Made by a program: the position numbers and the translations under genes. Source: Halomonas sp. S3-1-1 (lineage in GTDB: Bacteria; Pseudomonadota; Gammaproteobacteria; Pseudomonadales; Halomonadaceae). Taken from it: 64,000 nt of DNA. The stretch covers positions 62,001-126,000 of the forward strand of contig NZ_JALGBZ010000003.1 of NCBI RefSeq assembly GCF_023757625.1, written 5' to 3'. Under the pieces are notes generated by a model. That model did not search any database, was not told the origin of the DNA, and was given only the letters and a program-made list of their open reading frames with translations. Shown here one piece after another: positions 40,929-50,028 of this stretch (the stretch's first letter is position 1; each line of letters begins with the position of its first letter).

Positions 40929-41696
40929 ATGAAAATTGCCAGCATTAATGTCAATGGTATACGCGATGCCGTCGATCGAGGCTTCCTGGACTGGCTGGCT
41001 CAGCAGGATGTCGACGTGGTCTGCGTGCAGAACCTCAAGGCCAAGAGCTTCGAGCTTGGCGACCATATCCTCTATCCGGAAGGCTTCGAAGGCTATTTTC
41101 TCGATGCCGAAGAGGACGGCTTCTCCGGCGTGGGCCTTTATTGTCGCAAGATTCCCAAGGCCATCATGTACGGGCTGGGCTTTCCCCAGTGCGACCACGA
41201 AGGGCGCTTTTTGCAGGCGGACTACGACCGCTTCAGCATCGCCACGTTCTTGATGCCCGATGGCACCGATCAGAAGGCCAAGCAAGCCTTCATGGACCAG
41301 TACCAGGAGTACCTGACCAAGATGTCGCGCAAGCGCCGCGAGTACATCATCTGCGGGACCTGGCACGTCGCCCACAAGACCGTGGATCTGGCCAACTGGT
41401 CCGATAACCAGCTCACCTCCGGCTTTCGCCCGGAAGAGCGGGCCTGGATGGACCAGGTGCTCGGCCCGACCGGCTTCATCGATACCTTCCGCGAAATCAA
41501 TCGCGACGCCGGCGAATACACCTGGTGGCCGAAGCTCGACCAGGATGTTCCCCGCGACCGCCAGGAAGGCTGGCGCATCGACTACCAGCTGGTCGGCCCG
41601 AACTTTCGCCGCCACGTGGTCGACGCCTGGATCGACTATGATGCGACCTTCTCCGAGTACGCGCCGCTGATCGTCGAGTACGACCTCGCGCTGTAA
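40929..41696 (+). CDS. crc: Catabolite repression control protein Crc (nuclease-dead ExoIII fold)
   Basis: A 255-residue protein with the exonuclease III/APE fold but without its catalytic residues. The metal-binding Glu is N35 (VCVQNLKAK), the GD.N motif reads GTWH (143-146), and the terminal SDH reads SEYAP (242-246). This pattern and RKRREYIICGTWHVAHKTVD followed by LANW match Pseudomonas Crc, which with Hfq represses translation of catabolic mRNAs. The pyrE-crc-rph order is the same as in Pseudomonas. Automatic annotation would probably call it exodeoxyribonuclease III. The CrcZ-type RNA antagonist is not visible here. Confidence 0.88.
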   Translation: MKIASINVNGIRDAVDRGFLDWLAQQDVDVVCVQNLKAKSFELGDHILYPEGFEGYFLDAEEDGFSGVGLYCRKIPKAIMYGLGFPQCDHEGRFLQADYDRFSIATFLMPDGTDQKAKQAFMDQYQEYLTKMSRKRREYIICGTWHVAHKTVDLANWSDNQLTSGFRPEERAWMDQVLGPTGFIDTFREINRDAGEYTWWPKLDQDVPRDRQEGWRIDYQLVGPNFRRHVVDAWIDYDATFSEYAPLIVEYDLAL

Positions 41697-41737
41697 GCGC
41701 AGACGGCTTCCCGCGTCGCCTGTAGCGAGCCGCCCGC

Positions 41738-41764
41738 AAAAAGGCCAGCATCATGCTGGCCTTT
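41738..41764. terminator. Bidirectional terminator between crc and rph
   Basis: AAAGGCCAG, loop CATCATG, CTGGCCTTT, flanked by A and T residues. It suits both convergent genes. Confidence 0.75.
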
Positions 41765-41804
41765 GGCGTTTCTAAACGTTGACGTTCTACACGGGCGCAG
41801 CCGA

Positions 41805-42542
41805 TCAGCCGCGAATGCCCAGCGCCTCGCGCTGATGCTCGAGAAGCTCGGCCCCGGCCTTCTCGGCCAGATCCAGCATGGCGTTGAGCTCCTGGCGGCT
41901 GAAGGAGCCGGCTTCGGCGGTGCCCTGCACCTCGATCAGCTCGCCGCTTTCGGTCATCACCACGTTCAGGTCGGTGTCCGCTTTGCTGTCTTCTGGGTAG
42001 TCCAGATCCAGCACCGCCGCCCCCTTGAAGATTCCCACCGAAATCGCGCTGACCATCTGCTTGAACGGGTCGCCCTTGATCTTTTTCTCGCGCTGAAGAT
42101 AACGAATCGCATCCACCAGCGCCACGCAGCCGCCGGTGATTGCCGCGGTCCGCGTGCCACCATCGGCCTGGATCACATCGCAATCCACGGTAATGGTGAA
42201 CTCGCCCAGCTTTTTCAGATCCACCGCGGCGCGCAGGCTGCGCCCGATCAGCCGCTGGATCTCGAGCGTCCTGCCCCCCTGCTTGCCGCGGCTGGCTTCA
42301 CGGCCGCTGCGCGAGTGGGTGGCGCGGGGCAGCATGCCGTACTCGGCGGTCACCCAGCCCTGGTGTTTACCGCGCAGCCAGCGCGGCACGCCCGCCTCGA
42401 CGCTTGCGTTACACAGCACTTTGGTATCGCCGAACTCCACCAGCACCGAACCCTCGGCGTGGCGGGTATAGTCACGGGTCAGGCGAATATCGCGCAGTTG
42501 GTCGGCCTCGCGGCCGCTGGGGCGAACAACATCGGGACGCAT
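41805..42542 (-). CDS. rph: Ribonuclease PH
   Basis: A 245-residue phosphorolytic 3'-5' exoribonuclease that trims tRNA 3' ends. It begins [40 protein letters not shown] and [20 protein letters not shown] hold the phosphate- and RNA-binding arginines. [20 protein letters not shown] sequence closes the domain. Frame and length are intact. The start is the ATG at 42542. Confidence 0.96.
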   Translation of the reverse strand: MRPDVVRPSGREADQLRDIRLTRDYTRHAEGSVLVEFGDTKVLCNASVEAGVPRWLRGKHQGWVTAEYGMLPRATHSRSGREASRGKQGGRTLEIQRLIGRSLRAAVDLKKLGEFTITVDCDVIQADGGTRTAAITGGCVALVDAIRYLQREKKIKGDPFKQMVSAISVGIFKGAAVLDLDYPEDSKADTDLNVVMTESGELIEVQGTAEAGSFSRQELNAMLDLAEKAGAELLEHQREALGIRG

Positions 42543-42612
42543 GGCACCTCTCGTCAATTAAGGCTAAAGCGACCCATTGTACACCCTCGGGCCTTGTGGC
42601 GCCTGAGCGTGT

Positions 42613-44169
42613 TTACTCCAGGCGGCCGGCATAGAGCGCCTTGAACGCTTGATAGCGCGTGGCGTGCATCGCACCCATGGCGGGGTCGGGTTCCAGCACG
42701 TGCTCGCCCGGGGAGAGCCCTTTGGCCACGCCCAGCACATCGCCTTTCGTCGCGGCACCCAACGCCGCCACGGCGGCGCCCAACAGCACCGGCTCCGGCG
42801 CTTCGGAAAGCACTACCCGGCAGCCGGTACCATCGGCGTAAAGCTTGCGTAGAAGCGCTGATCGGCCGTGGCCGCCGCTCAAGTGCAGCGTGTCGATGGC
42901 GTAACCGTGGGCATTGAGCCGCTCGATGATCGCCCGAGTGCCGTAGACCAGCGCGGTGGCGGCGGCCCAGTACACCTTGATGAAACTCTCTTGAGGAGTA
43001 TCCAGGGTGAGCCCGGTGATCGCGCCGCGAATCTCCGGGTCGGCGAGCGGCGAGCGGTTGCCGATGAAGTCCGGGCAGACGTGGGTGTGCGGAGCGGGAT
43101 CACCGCTTTCTAGCCGCTCGAGCAGCACCTTCGATAGCTCGCCGTGCACGTCATCACCGAACGCGCTGCCAGCGGCGAACATCGCGACCAGGTGATCGAG
43201 CAGTGCACCGGTAATGCTCTGGCCGCCTTCGTTGGCCACGAATCCATCGCACAGCGCGCCAGGGTAGGGCCCCCAGACGCCGGGAACCTCGCAGCGGCTG
43301 GGCTGGGCACCGATATGGCAAGTCGAGGTGCCACCGATCACCGCCAGACGGGTCTCGGGAGCGTTTGTTAGGCTGCGACCCAGGGTGCCCAAGGCGCCGG
43401 CGTAGGCATCGATCATGCCCACCGAAAAGTGACACCCGGTGGTCAGACCCAGATCCGCTGCAGCGGCCTCGGTGAGCGGGCCAAGATCCACGCCTACCGG
43501 CAGCGCGGTTTCGGGGAGGCGAGCGCGCTCGATGACATCCGCCATATTGATACGGTCGAGAAAGTCGTGATCCCAGCCGTGGCCCGGGCGCGGGTCGAAA
43601 GTCCACTTGCAGGCGAGCATGCACACCGAACGCTCGAAAGAACCCGTGCAAGCAAAGCCTAGCCAGTCGCCCAAATCGCCGGCATAACCGATCTGTTCAT
43701 AGAGTTCGGGCCGGTGGCGCTTAAGCCACTTGAGCTTGGGCATCTGCATTTCCGGCGACATCGCCCCGCCCAGGTTGGCGAGGACCTTCGAGCCGGTCGC
43801 GGTGCACTCGGCGGCTTCCATCGTGGCGCGATGATCCATCCAGACGATGATGTCCCAGGGCTCGTCCCCTTCCGATAGCGCCAGAGGGCGATAGGCTTTA
43901 TCCAGTAGCACCAGCGAGCAGGTGGCGCTGACCGACATGCGCGTCACGCTCTCGGCGGCAACGCCGGCGGCCTCGGTCGCCCGGCGAGTAGCGCTGCAGA
44001 CTGCGCGCCAGATATTGGTAGAACTTTGCTCGACGTGGTGCTCGGCGGGGCGGTGCATGGCGATGGGGGTTTTCGCCTCCGCCAGCATTACGCCATCCTG
44101 GGTAAAAATACCCGCGCGGGCGCTACCGGTGCCGATGTCGATGCCCAGAACGTGCTCTTGGTGACTCAT
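42613..44169 (-). CDS. FGGY-family pentulose kinase
   Basis: A 518-residue sugar kinase. The N-terminal actin-like phosphate loop is LGIDIGTGSARAGIFTQDG. GDEPWDIIVWMDHRA is the pentulose-kinase (D-ribulokinase type) mark. The C-terminal FGGY domain has LHLSGGHGRSALLRKLYADG and LLGAAVAALGAA. It should phosphorylate a ketopentose, such as D-ribulose, brought in by the ABC transporter encoded just upstream on the same strand. No dehydrogenase or isomerase gene lies nearby, so the sugar must be a ketose already or be converted elsewhere. Confidence 0.88.
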   Translation of the reverse strand: MSHQEHVLGIDIGTGSARAGIFTQDGVMLAEAKTPIAMHRPAEHHVEQSSTNIWRAVCSATRRATEAAGVAAESVTRMSVSATCSLVLLDKAYRPLALSEGDEPWDIIVWMDHRATMEAAECTATGSKVLANLGGAMSPEMQMPKLKWLKRHRPELYEQIGYAGDLGDWLGFACTGSFERSVCMLACKWTFDPRPGHGWDHDFLDRINMADVIERARLPETALPVGVDLGPLTEAAAADLGLTTGCHFSVGMIDAYAGALGTLGRSLTNAPETRLAVIGGTSTCHIGAQPSRCEVPGVWGPYPGALCDGFVANEGGQSITGALLDHLVAMFAAGSAFGDDVHGELSKVLLERLESGDPAPHTHVCPDFIGNRSPLADPEIRGAITGLTLDTPQESFIKVYWAAATALVYGTRAIIERLNAHGYAIDTLHLSGGHGRSALLRKLYADGTGCRVVLSEAPEPVLLGAAVAALGAATKGDVLGVAKGLSPGEHVLEPDPAMGAMHATRYQAFKALYAGRLE

Positions 44170-44179
44170 AAATGCGTAC

Positions 44180-45169
44180 TCATGACTGTTTGATGAACGG
44201 CATCCGCAGTGCCATCACGATGATCAGAAACCCGCCCCAGACGGCGGTGGCCAGGTGCTGGCTGGCGCCCATCAGGTTCATGCCCGAGGCGATTACCTGC
44301 AGGCTCATCAACCCCAGTACCAGCGGCAGCACGCGGCCAAAGCCGCCAAACGGGTTGGCGCCGGCCAGAAAACAGGCCAGTACGGTGATCAACAGGTAGC
44401 TTTCACCGTGGCCGACGCGCACCGAGTTGAAGCGCGCCAGCATCACCATGCCGGCTAGCCCTGCCAGCAGGCCAGAAAGGGTGTAGACGGCGATCAGCAC
44501 GCGCTTGACGTTGATGCCCGAGTATGCGGTCGCGCGCGGGTTGGAGCCGAGCATATAAATCGAGAAGCCGGTTCGGGTGAAGTGCATGATATACATGAGC
44601 CCGGCGGCGGCACCGAGAAAGATCCACATGGGAATCGGCACGTTCAGCCAGTGGCCGCTGCCAATGACCTGGAACACCTCCGGCATGCCCGAGATACCGC
44701 CGCCGCGGGTCAAGAACTCGCCCACGCCCTGCAAAAAGATCATCGCGCCCAACGATACCAGGATCGGGTGCGCACCGACGTAAGCGACGATGACGCCGAT
44801 CAGGCATCCCGCCGCCGCGCCCACCGCCAGCCCTGCCAGAATGGCGAGCGGCGCACCGACCCCGCCCATTTCCGCAAGCACCCCCTGCACCAGCCACGCC
44901 GTGGTGAGCCCGGCGATGTTGGCGGTAAAGGTGACCGACAGGTTCAGCCCGCCGGAGATGATCGGCACCAGCATGGCCAGCGAGAGCAGGCCGAGCTCGG
45001 GTAGCTGCATCGACATCGAACCGAAGTTGGTCGTGCTGAGAAACCCGGGAGCCAGTAGAGAAAAGAACGCGATGCTGACGATCAAAAGCGCGGTCATCGC
45101 CAGCACTTCGAGACTATCGCCGCCCAGACGAATGCCCGCCTTGGCGGGCGTGGCTTGATGCTTGTTCAT
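44180..45169 (-). CDS. Sugar ABC transporter permease (RbsC/LsrD-like), second
   Basis: A 329-residue BPD_transp_2 permease with eight to ten membrane segments. PIISGGLNLSVTFTANIAGL, VAYVGAHPILVSLGAMIFLQ and GSNPRATAYSGINVKRVLI are family motifs. The start overlaps the preceding permease stop by 4 bases (ATGA). It pairs with the other permease as a heterodimer. Confidence 0.92.
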   Translation of the reverse strand: MNKHQATPAKAGIRLGGDSLEVLAMTALLIVSIAFFSLLAPGFLSTTNFGSMSMQLPELGLLSLAMLVPIISGGLNLSVTFTANIAGLTTAWLVQGVLAEMGGVGAPLAILAGLAVGAAAGCLIGVIVAYVGAHPILVSLGAMIFLQGVGEFLTRGGGISGMPEVFQVIGSGHWLNVPIPMWIFLGAAAGLMYIMHFTRTGFSIYMLGSNPRATAYSGINVKRVLIAVYTLSGLLAGLAGMVMLARFNSVRVGHGESYLLITVLACFLAGANPFGGFGRVLPLVLGLMSLQVIASGMNLMGASQHLATAVWGGFLIIVMALRMPFIKQS

Positions 45170-46179
45170 ACGGTTTTTGCCCTGGTGGAACGGGGCAACA
45201 GGTTGCCCAGATTACTGGTCGTGATGGCGGCCAGGATGATCAGCCCCACAATCATGCGAAATGCGTAGGGTGTGACGCCCAGCAGGTTCAGCCCGTTCTG
45301 TACCACGGCGAGCAGCAGCACGCCGAGCACTGCGCCGAGCACCGTGCCACGCCCCCCGCCCAGGGTGGCGCCGCCCAGCACCACTGCTGCCAAAATGGGC
45401 AGTTCCTGGCCGATCAGCGCATTGGGCACCACTTCCTGCACGATATGCGCCTGCATCAGCCCTGCAACGCCTGCGCAGAGCCCTAGCCAGCCGTAGGCAA
45501 AGGCATGGATCTTCCACACGCTGACGCCGGAGCGCCGCGCCGCCTCGGGGCTCGAACCGTAGCCGTAGAGCGCCCGGCCAAAACCTGTTCGCGCCAGGAT
45601 GAACCAGGTCAGCAGCACCATCACCGCCATGACGGCGGCGGGAAAGTAGAGCGTGGCCGAGCCACGTTCGGCGGGCAGGTCCAGCAGTGGAATCGAGTAG
45701 TAAAGCCAGTCGGGAATGTCGTAGATCGATACCCCGCCGGTTACGTACATCAACAGCCCAAAGAACAGGTTGAACGTGCCGATGGTGACGATGATCGACA
45801 CGATACGAAAGCGGTGGATCAGCAAGGCGTTGATAAGCCCCAACAGCGTGCCCACCAGCATGGACAGCAGGATGCCAGCCACCCAACCGCCGCCGCCCAT
45901 GTACTGCGTCAGCGCCGTGATCACCACGTACTGCACGACCGAGGCGGCCACCGCGAAGGAAATATCGATACCACCGGCGATCAGCACCACCACCAGCCCT
46001 ATTGCGAAGATGATGTTGACCGACTGGTTGTTGAGCAGGTCGAACAGGTTCTGAACGCTCAAGAAGCTGTCGGTACTCAGCGCCAGCACCACGCAAAGCG
46101 CGATGATGATAGCCAGCAGTACGCCTTCGGTGCCAAGGCCCTTTCTACCAAGGCCCCGGCGGGGTAAAAGCTTACGCAT
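45166..46179 (-). CDS. Sugar ABC transporter permease (RbsC/LsrC-like), first
   Basis: A 337-residue permease of the ribose/AI-2 type. VLIAGGIDISFAVAASVVQY, TIGTFNLFFGLLMYVTGGVS and GSSPEAARRSGVSVWKIHAF are typical. It overlaps the ATPase gene by 8 bases. The gene order ATPase-permease-permease-kinase fits a carbohydrate uptake operon. Confidence 0.92.
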   Translation of the reverse strand: MRKLLPRRGLGRKGLGTEGVLLAIIIALCVVLALSTDSFLSVQNLFDLLNNQSVNIIFAIGLVVVLIAGGIDISFAVAASVVQYVVITALTQYMGGGGWVAGILLSMLVGTLLGLINALLIHRFRIVSIIVTIGTFNLFFGLLMYVTGGVSIYDIPDWLYYSIPLLDLPAERGSATLYFPAAVMAVMVLLTWFILARTGFGRALYGYGSSPEAARRSGVSVWKIHAFAYGWLGLCAGVAGLMQAHIVQEVVPNALIGQELPILAAVVLGGATLGGGRGTVLGAVLGVLLLAVVQNGLNLLGVTPYAFRMIVGLIILAAITTSNLGNLLPRSTRAKTV

Positions 46180-47680
46180 TGATCACTGCCTCCAGCGCTT
46201 CTTCGGTGGTGTCCGCGGGAATGATTTCGGTGGCGATGCGCCCGTCACGCAGTACCAGCGCGCGGTCGGTGTTCATCCAGATCTCGCCAGCCTCGTCGGA
46301 AATCAGGATGATCGCCATGCCCTGATCGGCAAGGCTACGGATGATGTCGAAAATACCGGCTTTCGCGCCGACATCGACACCAATCGTGGGGCAGTCGAGG
46401 ATCAGCACGTCCGGCTCGGTGGCCAGCCACTTGGCCAGCGCAATGCGCTGCTGGTTGCCTCCGGAAAGCGACGACACCGCAAGCTCGGCGTCACTCACCT
46501 TGGTCTTCAACTGTTCGATCCAGCGCGCGGTCAATGCCTTGATACGCCCGGGCGAGAGAAAGCCTCGTGGCCTCTCCAGAGAGGGCAGTACGGTCACGGC
46601 GCTGTTCATGTTGATCGACTGGTTCTGCACCAGCCCCAGGTGTAGGCGATCTTCCGAGAGATACGCGATCTTTTGGCGCACGGCGTCGCGATTGGAGCGC
46701 AGCTTGAGCGGTTTGCCCTCCTTGCGCATCTCGCCTGAGGTGGGGCGGGTCATGCCGAAGATGGTGTGAGCGATCTCGGTGCGCCCGGCGCCCAGAAGCC
46801 CTGTCAGCCCCAGAATCTCGCCGCGGTGCAGAGTGAAGGATATATCCTCGAATTCGCCGTCGCGGCTCAAACCATCGAGCTCCAGCATCGGCGCGCCTTT
46901 CCAGGCATTCGTTCGCGGAGTGAGCTCAAGCTCCATGCCGGTCATCAATGTGGAAAGGCGCGCTTGAGTCATGCCCTCGGTGGGGTAGGTGCCCACCAGT
47001 TGGCCGTTGCGAAGCACGGTGACTCGCTGGCAGACCTCCAGCACTTCCGCCAAGCGGTGGCTGACCAGAACGATGGAAATGCCCTTGTCGGCCAGCGTTC
47101 GGGTGATGGCCAGCAGCGACTGCACCTCTTTATAGGTGAGCGAGGCGGTGGGTTCATCCATGAAGATGATGCTGGCGCCAGCGCGCAGCACCCGGCAGAT
47201 CGCCACCAACTGGCGGTGAGCGATAGAGAGATCTTCCACGCGCGCAGTCGGGTCCAGGGTCAAGCCAAACTGCTGGATGATCTCGCGAGACTGTCGAAGA
47301 GCCTCCTTGTAGGAGATCGGTCGCCAAGGCTTGGCCACATAGTCGTCAAAGACGATATTCTCCGCCACGCTCAGATGAGGAAAGAGCGCCAAATCCTGCC
47401 AGATCACGTGGATACCGCGACTGCGCGCCTCTAGCGGGCTGATCGTGGTGAGGGTTTCGTCACCGAAGGTGAATTCTACGCCCGGCTCGGGTTTGTAGAC
47501 CCCGTTGATGATCTTGATGAGCGTGCTTTTACCACAGCCATTTTCGCCCGCCAAGCACATGACCTCGCCGCGGCGCAGCTCGAACTCGACCTCGTCGAGT
47601 ACCCGGCTTTGCCCGAAAACCTTGCTTACATGACGCGCGCGAATCGCGATGTCGCTCATCGGCGGCTTCTCTCTAGACAT
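46172..47680 (-). CDS. Sugar ABC transporter ATPase (double ABC cassette, RbsA/MglA-like)
   Basis: About 502 residues with two ABC domains. The first has Walker A GENGCGKST and signature LSIAHRQLV with FMDEPTASLT. The second has GLLGAGRTE in place of Walker A, as is normal in RbsA/MglA, signature LSGGNQQRIALAKWLA and a Walker B with C for E, LILDCPTIGVD. That second-site Cys (usually DEPT or DGPT) should abolish hydrolysis there, leaving one working site. I chose ATG 47680; ATG 47659 (MSDIAIRARHV) is nearly as good. Confidence 0.9.
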   Translation of the reverse strand: MSREKPPMSDIAIRARHVSKVFGQSRVLDEVEFELRRGEVMCLAGENGCGKSTLIKIINGVYKPEPGVEFTFGDETLTTISPLEARSRGIHVIWQDLALFPHLSVAENIVFDDYVAKPWRPISYKEALRQSREIIQQFGLTLDPTARVEDLSIAHRQLVAICRVLRAGASIIFMDEPTASLTYKEVQSLLAITRTLADKGISIVLVSHRLAEVLEVCQRVTVLRNGQLVGTYPTEGMTQARLSTLMTGMELELTPRTNAWKGAPMLELDGLSRDGEFEDISFTLHRGEILGLTGLLGAGRTEIAHTIFGMTRPTSGEMRKEGKPLKLRSNRDAVRQKIAYLSEDRLHLGLVQNQSINMNSAVTVLPSLERPRGFLSPGRIKALTARWIEQLKTKVSDAELAVSSLSGGNQQRIALAKWLATEPDVLILDCPTIGVDVGAKAGIFDIIRSLADQGMAIILISDEAGEIWMNTDRALVLRDGRIATEIIPADTTEEALEAVINA

Positions 47681-47700
47681 GATGGCTCTCTTGACATGAC

Positions 47701-47723
47701 TGCCGCGCTCAAGGAGCGCGGCA
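47701..47723 (-). terminator. Hairpin between sugar-binding protein and ATPase genes
   Basis: TGCCGCGCTC, loop AAG, GAGCGCGGCA. A 10-bp perfect GC stem without a T run, right after the binding-protein gene. It is probably an attenuator or mRNA stabiliser that favours the binding protein. Confidence 0.6.
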
Positions 47724-47753
47724 GCGTTGACACGATGGGATGAAGGGGGTGTG

Positions 47754-48737
47754 TTACAAGCCAAGCTCGGCGAGTTCGTCTACGGTTTCTTCGCTAAGCT
47801 CCAGAGGCTTCGATGCAAAAAGGGTGTGGCCATCCAGAGTAATCTCGCCCAGTACCGGCAGCTCGTCACCGTCGGTGATCTCTTCGCCGTTGTAGAGCAG
47901 GTTACCCAACGCCACGAACGCCTTGCCCGCCTCTAGCGGGCTCCACTGGAACCCACCGGTGATCACGCCTTCGTGCACCAGGCGCCGCCCCTGACCCGGC
48001 GAAAACAGACCCATTACGGCGACATCGCCGGCCAGGCCGCGCTCTTTCACCGCCCGCGCCGCGCCAATGGTGCCTTGGCTGCCAAACGACATGATACCGG
48101 CCAGGTCTTCGTGGGCGCGCAACAGATCGAGGGTGGTGTTGCGGCTATCGTCGACGCTTTCCGCCACGCCGAAACGCTCCGCGGCCGGGGTCAGACCTTC
48201 GCAGTTCTCCTCCAGCCAGTTCACCGCGGCATCCGCCCAGGCGTTGTGCGCCGGAACGCTCAAGCCACCCACAAAAACGGCATACGAGCCTTCACAGCCG
48301 GTGGTGTCTGCCAGAAGCCTTGCATGCTCTTCACCGAGCTGCTGGGCGGAGATCATCTCGAAGTCGTAGTCGATATTGACCGACTCGGGGCTTTCGTGGG
48401 TCAGCACGATGATTCCTTGCTCGCGAGCGCGCTCAAGCACCGGCTCCAGCACTTCACGGTCGTTGGGAACCACGCCGATGACGTCGACGCCGCGGCTGAT
48501 CAGATCTTCGACGGCGCGTACCTGCAGGGCCGGGTCGGCGCTGGTGGGGCCGACCATGTAGGCCTCGACGCCCAGCTCGTCGCCCATCTCCTCGATGCCC
48601 ATTTCCATGGCGTTGAACCAGGGAATACCGCCCACTTTCGCCACGACAGCAATGGTGGGAGACTCCTGCGCCATGACGCCAGTGCTGGCAAGCGCACCGG
48701 TAAGCGTGGCGGCACTCAGAAGTACTTTGTATTTCAT
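47754..48737 (-). CDS. Periplasmic sugar-binding protein (RhaS/LsrB/RbsB-like)
   Basis: A 327-residue substrate-binding protein. A signal peptide covers residues 1-23 (ending VMAQ). The mature part begins TIAVVAKVGGIPWFNAMEMG, with DLISRGVDVIGVVPNDREVL and GIMSFGSQGTIGAARAVKER typical of the type I periplasmic fold. It is most like AI-2/rhamnose-type proteins. The ATG at 48737 follows AAGGATAAG. It is the first gene of the sugar operon; a palindromic operator lies 120 bases upstream, next to the divergent LacI-family gene. Confidence 0.9.
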   Translation of the reverse strand: MKYKVLLSAATLTGALASTGVMAQESPTIAVVAKVGGIPWFNAMEMGIEEMGDELGVEAYMVGPTSADPALQVRAVEDLISRGVDVIGVVPNDREVLEPVLERAREQGIIVLTHESPESVNIDYDFEMISAQQLGEEHARLLADTTGCEGSYAVFVGGLSVPAHNAWADAAVNWLEENCEGLTPAAERFGVAESVDDSRNTTLDLLRAHEDLAGIMSFGSQGTIGAARAVKERGLAGDVAVMGLFSPGQGRRLVHEGVITGGFQWSPLEAGKAFVALGNLLYNGEEITDGDELPVLGEITLDGHTLFASKPLELSEETVDELAELGL

Positions 48738-48856
48738 TGTCTTATCCTTTGCTGGTGGCGAACAAAGCCAGTGAAATGAAGCATAGGTGGCGGTGGCCTC
48801 CGACCCTGGGCTGCAAAGATAAAGCGCCATGGAGTCGAACGTCACTTAAATTAGGC

Positions 48857-48874
48857 TGCACAATCGGTTGTGCA
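48857..48874. promoter_or_regulatory. Perfect 18-bp palindromic operator, likely LacI-family
   Basis: TGCACAATCGGTTGTGCA: 7-bp arms TGCACAA/TTGTGCA with a 4-base centre. It lies in the gap between the divergent sugar operon and its LacI-family regulator. On the minus strand a TTGCAC that could be a -35 overlaps it. Confidence 0.7.
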
Positions 48875-48941
48875 AAGTGTAGCATTGTTCGTTGGCGCCT
48901 TCATGTCAATGCGACTTTTATCTATTACAAGGAGCGGTTAC

Positions 48942-49955
48942 GTGGCAAGCGAGTCCCCTAAGCGGCCGACCATCTACGATCTAGCGAGACTCGCTAACGC
49001 CTCGCCGAGCACCGTCAGCGCCGTGCTCAACGGTTCGTGGCAGCGCCGGCGCATCAGCCAGAAGCTGGCCGACAGGATCCTCTCCCTGGCGCAGGCCGAG
49101 GGCTACTCGGCAAACATGCAAGCTCGCGCGCTGCGCCGCGAGCGCTCGGGTATCATCGGTATGATTTTGCCGCTCTACGACAACCGCTACTTCAGCTCCA
49201 TCGCCCAGCACTTTGAAGCTCAGGCGCGTCAACGTGGCCTGTTTGCTATCGTCGCCTGTACCAACCGCGACCCGGAACAAGAGCGGGAGGCCGCGCGCAT
49301 GATGCTGGCCTACCGGGTCGAATGCCTGGTCAGCACCGGTGCCACCGACCCCGACACGATTTCCGAGATGTGCGACGAAAGCGGTGCAGCCAGCATCAAT
49401 CTAGACCTGCCAGGACACAAGGCACCCTCGGTGATTTCCGACAACCGCGAAGGCGCGCGAAGTCTGACCGATGCCATTCTCGACCGCTTGGCCGAGCAAC
49501 CCGTCAGCGGCGACGACATCCTTTTCATCGGCGGGCGCGCTGAGGATCACAACACTCGCGAACGTATCGCCGGGTTCACCCAGGCTCGTACTCAGCGCGG
49601 GCTTGCCACCTCGGAGGTGGATATCATTCCCTGCGATTACGCCGCCGATAAAGCCCAGGCCGCCTTGGAAGCGTACATGCGTCATCGCCCCCGGCTGCCC
49701 AGCGCGATGTTCGTCAACTCGACGATTTCATTGGAAGGCATCGTGCGCTGGCTGCAGCTGGGCGGCTATCAGCTCGACGACATGGTGGTAGGATGCTTTG
49801 ACTGGGACCCGCTGGCCGCCGCCTTTCACCCGCACTTGATGATGGTGCGGCAAAGCGTGGAGGTGATGATCGCGCGGGTGTTCGAGATGATCGATGCGCC
49901 GGTGGTCGAAAAGAACCGCTGTATCGAAGTGGCACCGGAGATCATCGGCGTCTAG
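48942..49955 (+). CDS. LacI-family transcriptional regulator of the sugar operon
   Basis: A 337-residue repressor-type protein. The N-terminal helix-turn-helix is TIYDLARLANASPSTVSAVL (about 9-28), followed by a hinge helix (SANMQARALRRERSGIIGMI). The ligand domain is a periplasmic-binding-protein fold with FVNSTISLEGIVRWL and VGCFDWDPLAAAFHP. GTG at 48942 follows AAGGAG by 7 bases; upstream ATG codons lack a ribosome site. Divergent from the sugar transport operon and adjacent to a perfect palindrome, so it is its probable regulator. Confidence 0.92.
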   Translation: MASESPKRPTIYDLARLANASPSTVSAVLNGSWQRRRISQKLADRILSLAQAEGYSANMQARALRRERSGIIGMILPLYDNRYFSSIAQHFEAQARQRGLFAIVACTNRDPEQEREAARMMLAYRVECLVSTGATDPDTISEMCDESGAASINLDLPGHKAPSVISDNREGARSLTDAILDRLAEQPVSGDDILFIGGRAEDHNTRERIAGFTQARTQRGLATSEVDIIPCDYAADKAQAALEAYMRHRPRLPSAMFVNSTISLEGIVRWLQLGGYQLDDMVVGCFDWDPLAAAFHPHLMMVRQSVEVMIARVFEMIDAPVVEKNRCIEVAPEIIGV

Positions 49956-50028
49956 GTGAGACGAACACTCAGTGGGTGGGAACTGCGCTACACTTGCCTG
50001 ACGTTTACCGTCCAAGAGAGTCTGCCCC

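Noticed and set aside
40929..41696. Exodeoxyribonuclease III (xthA) call
   Set aside because: All key catalytic residues are replaced and the locus matches pyrE-crc-rph, so Crc is the better call.
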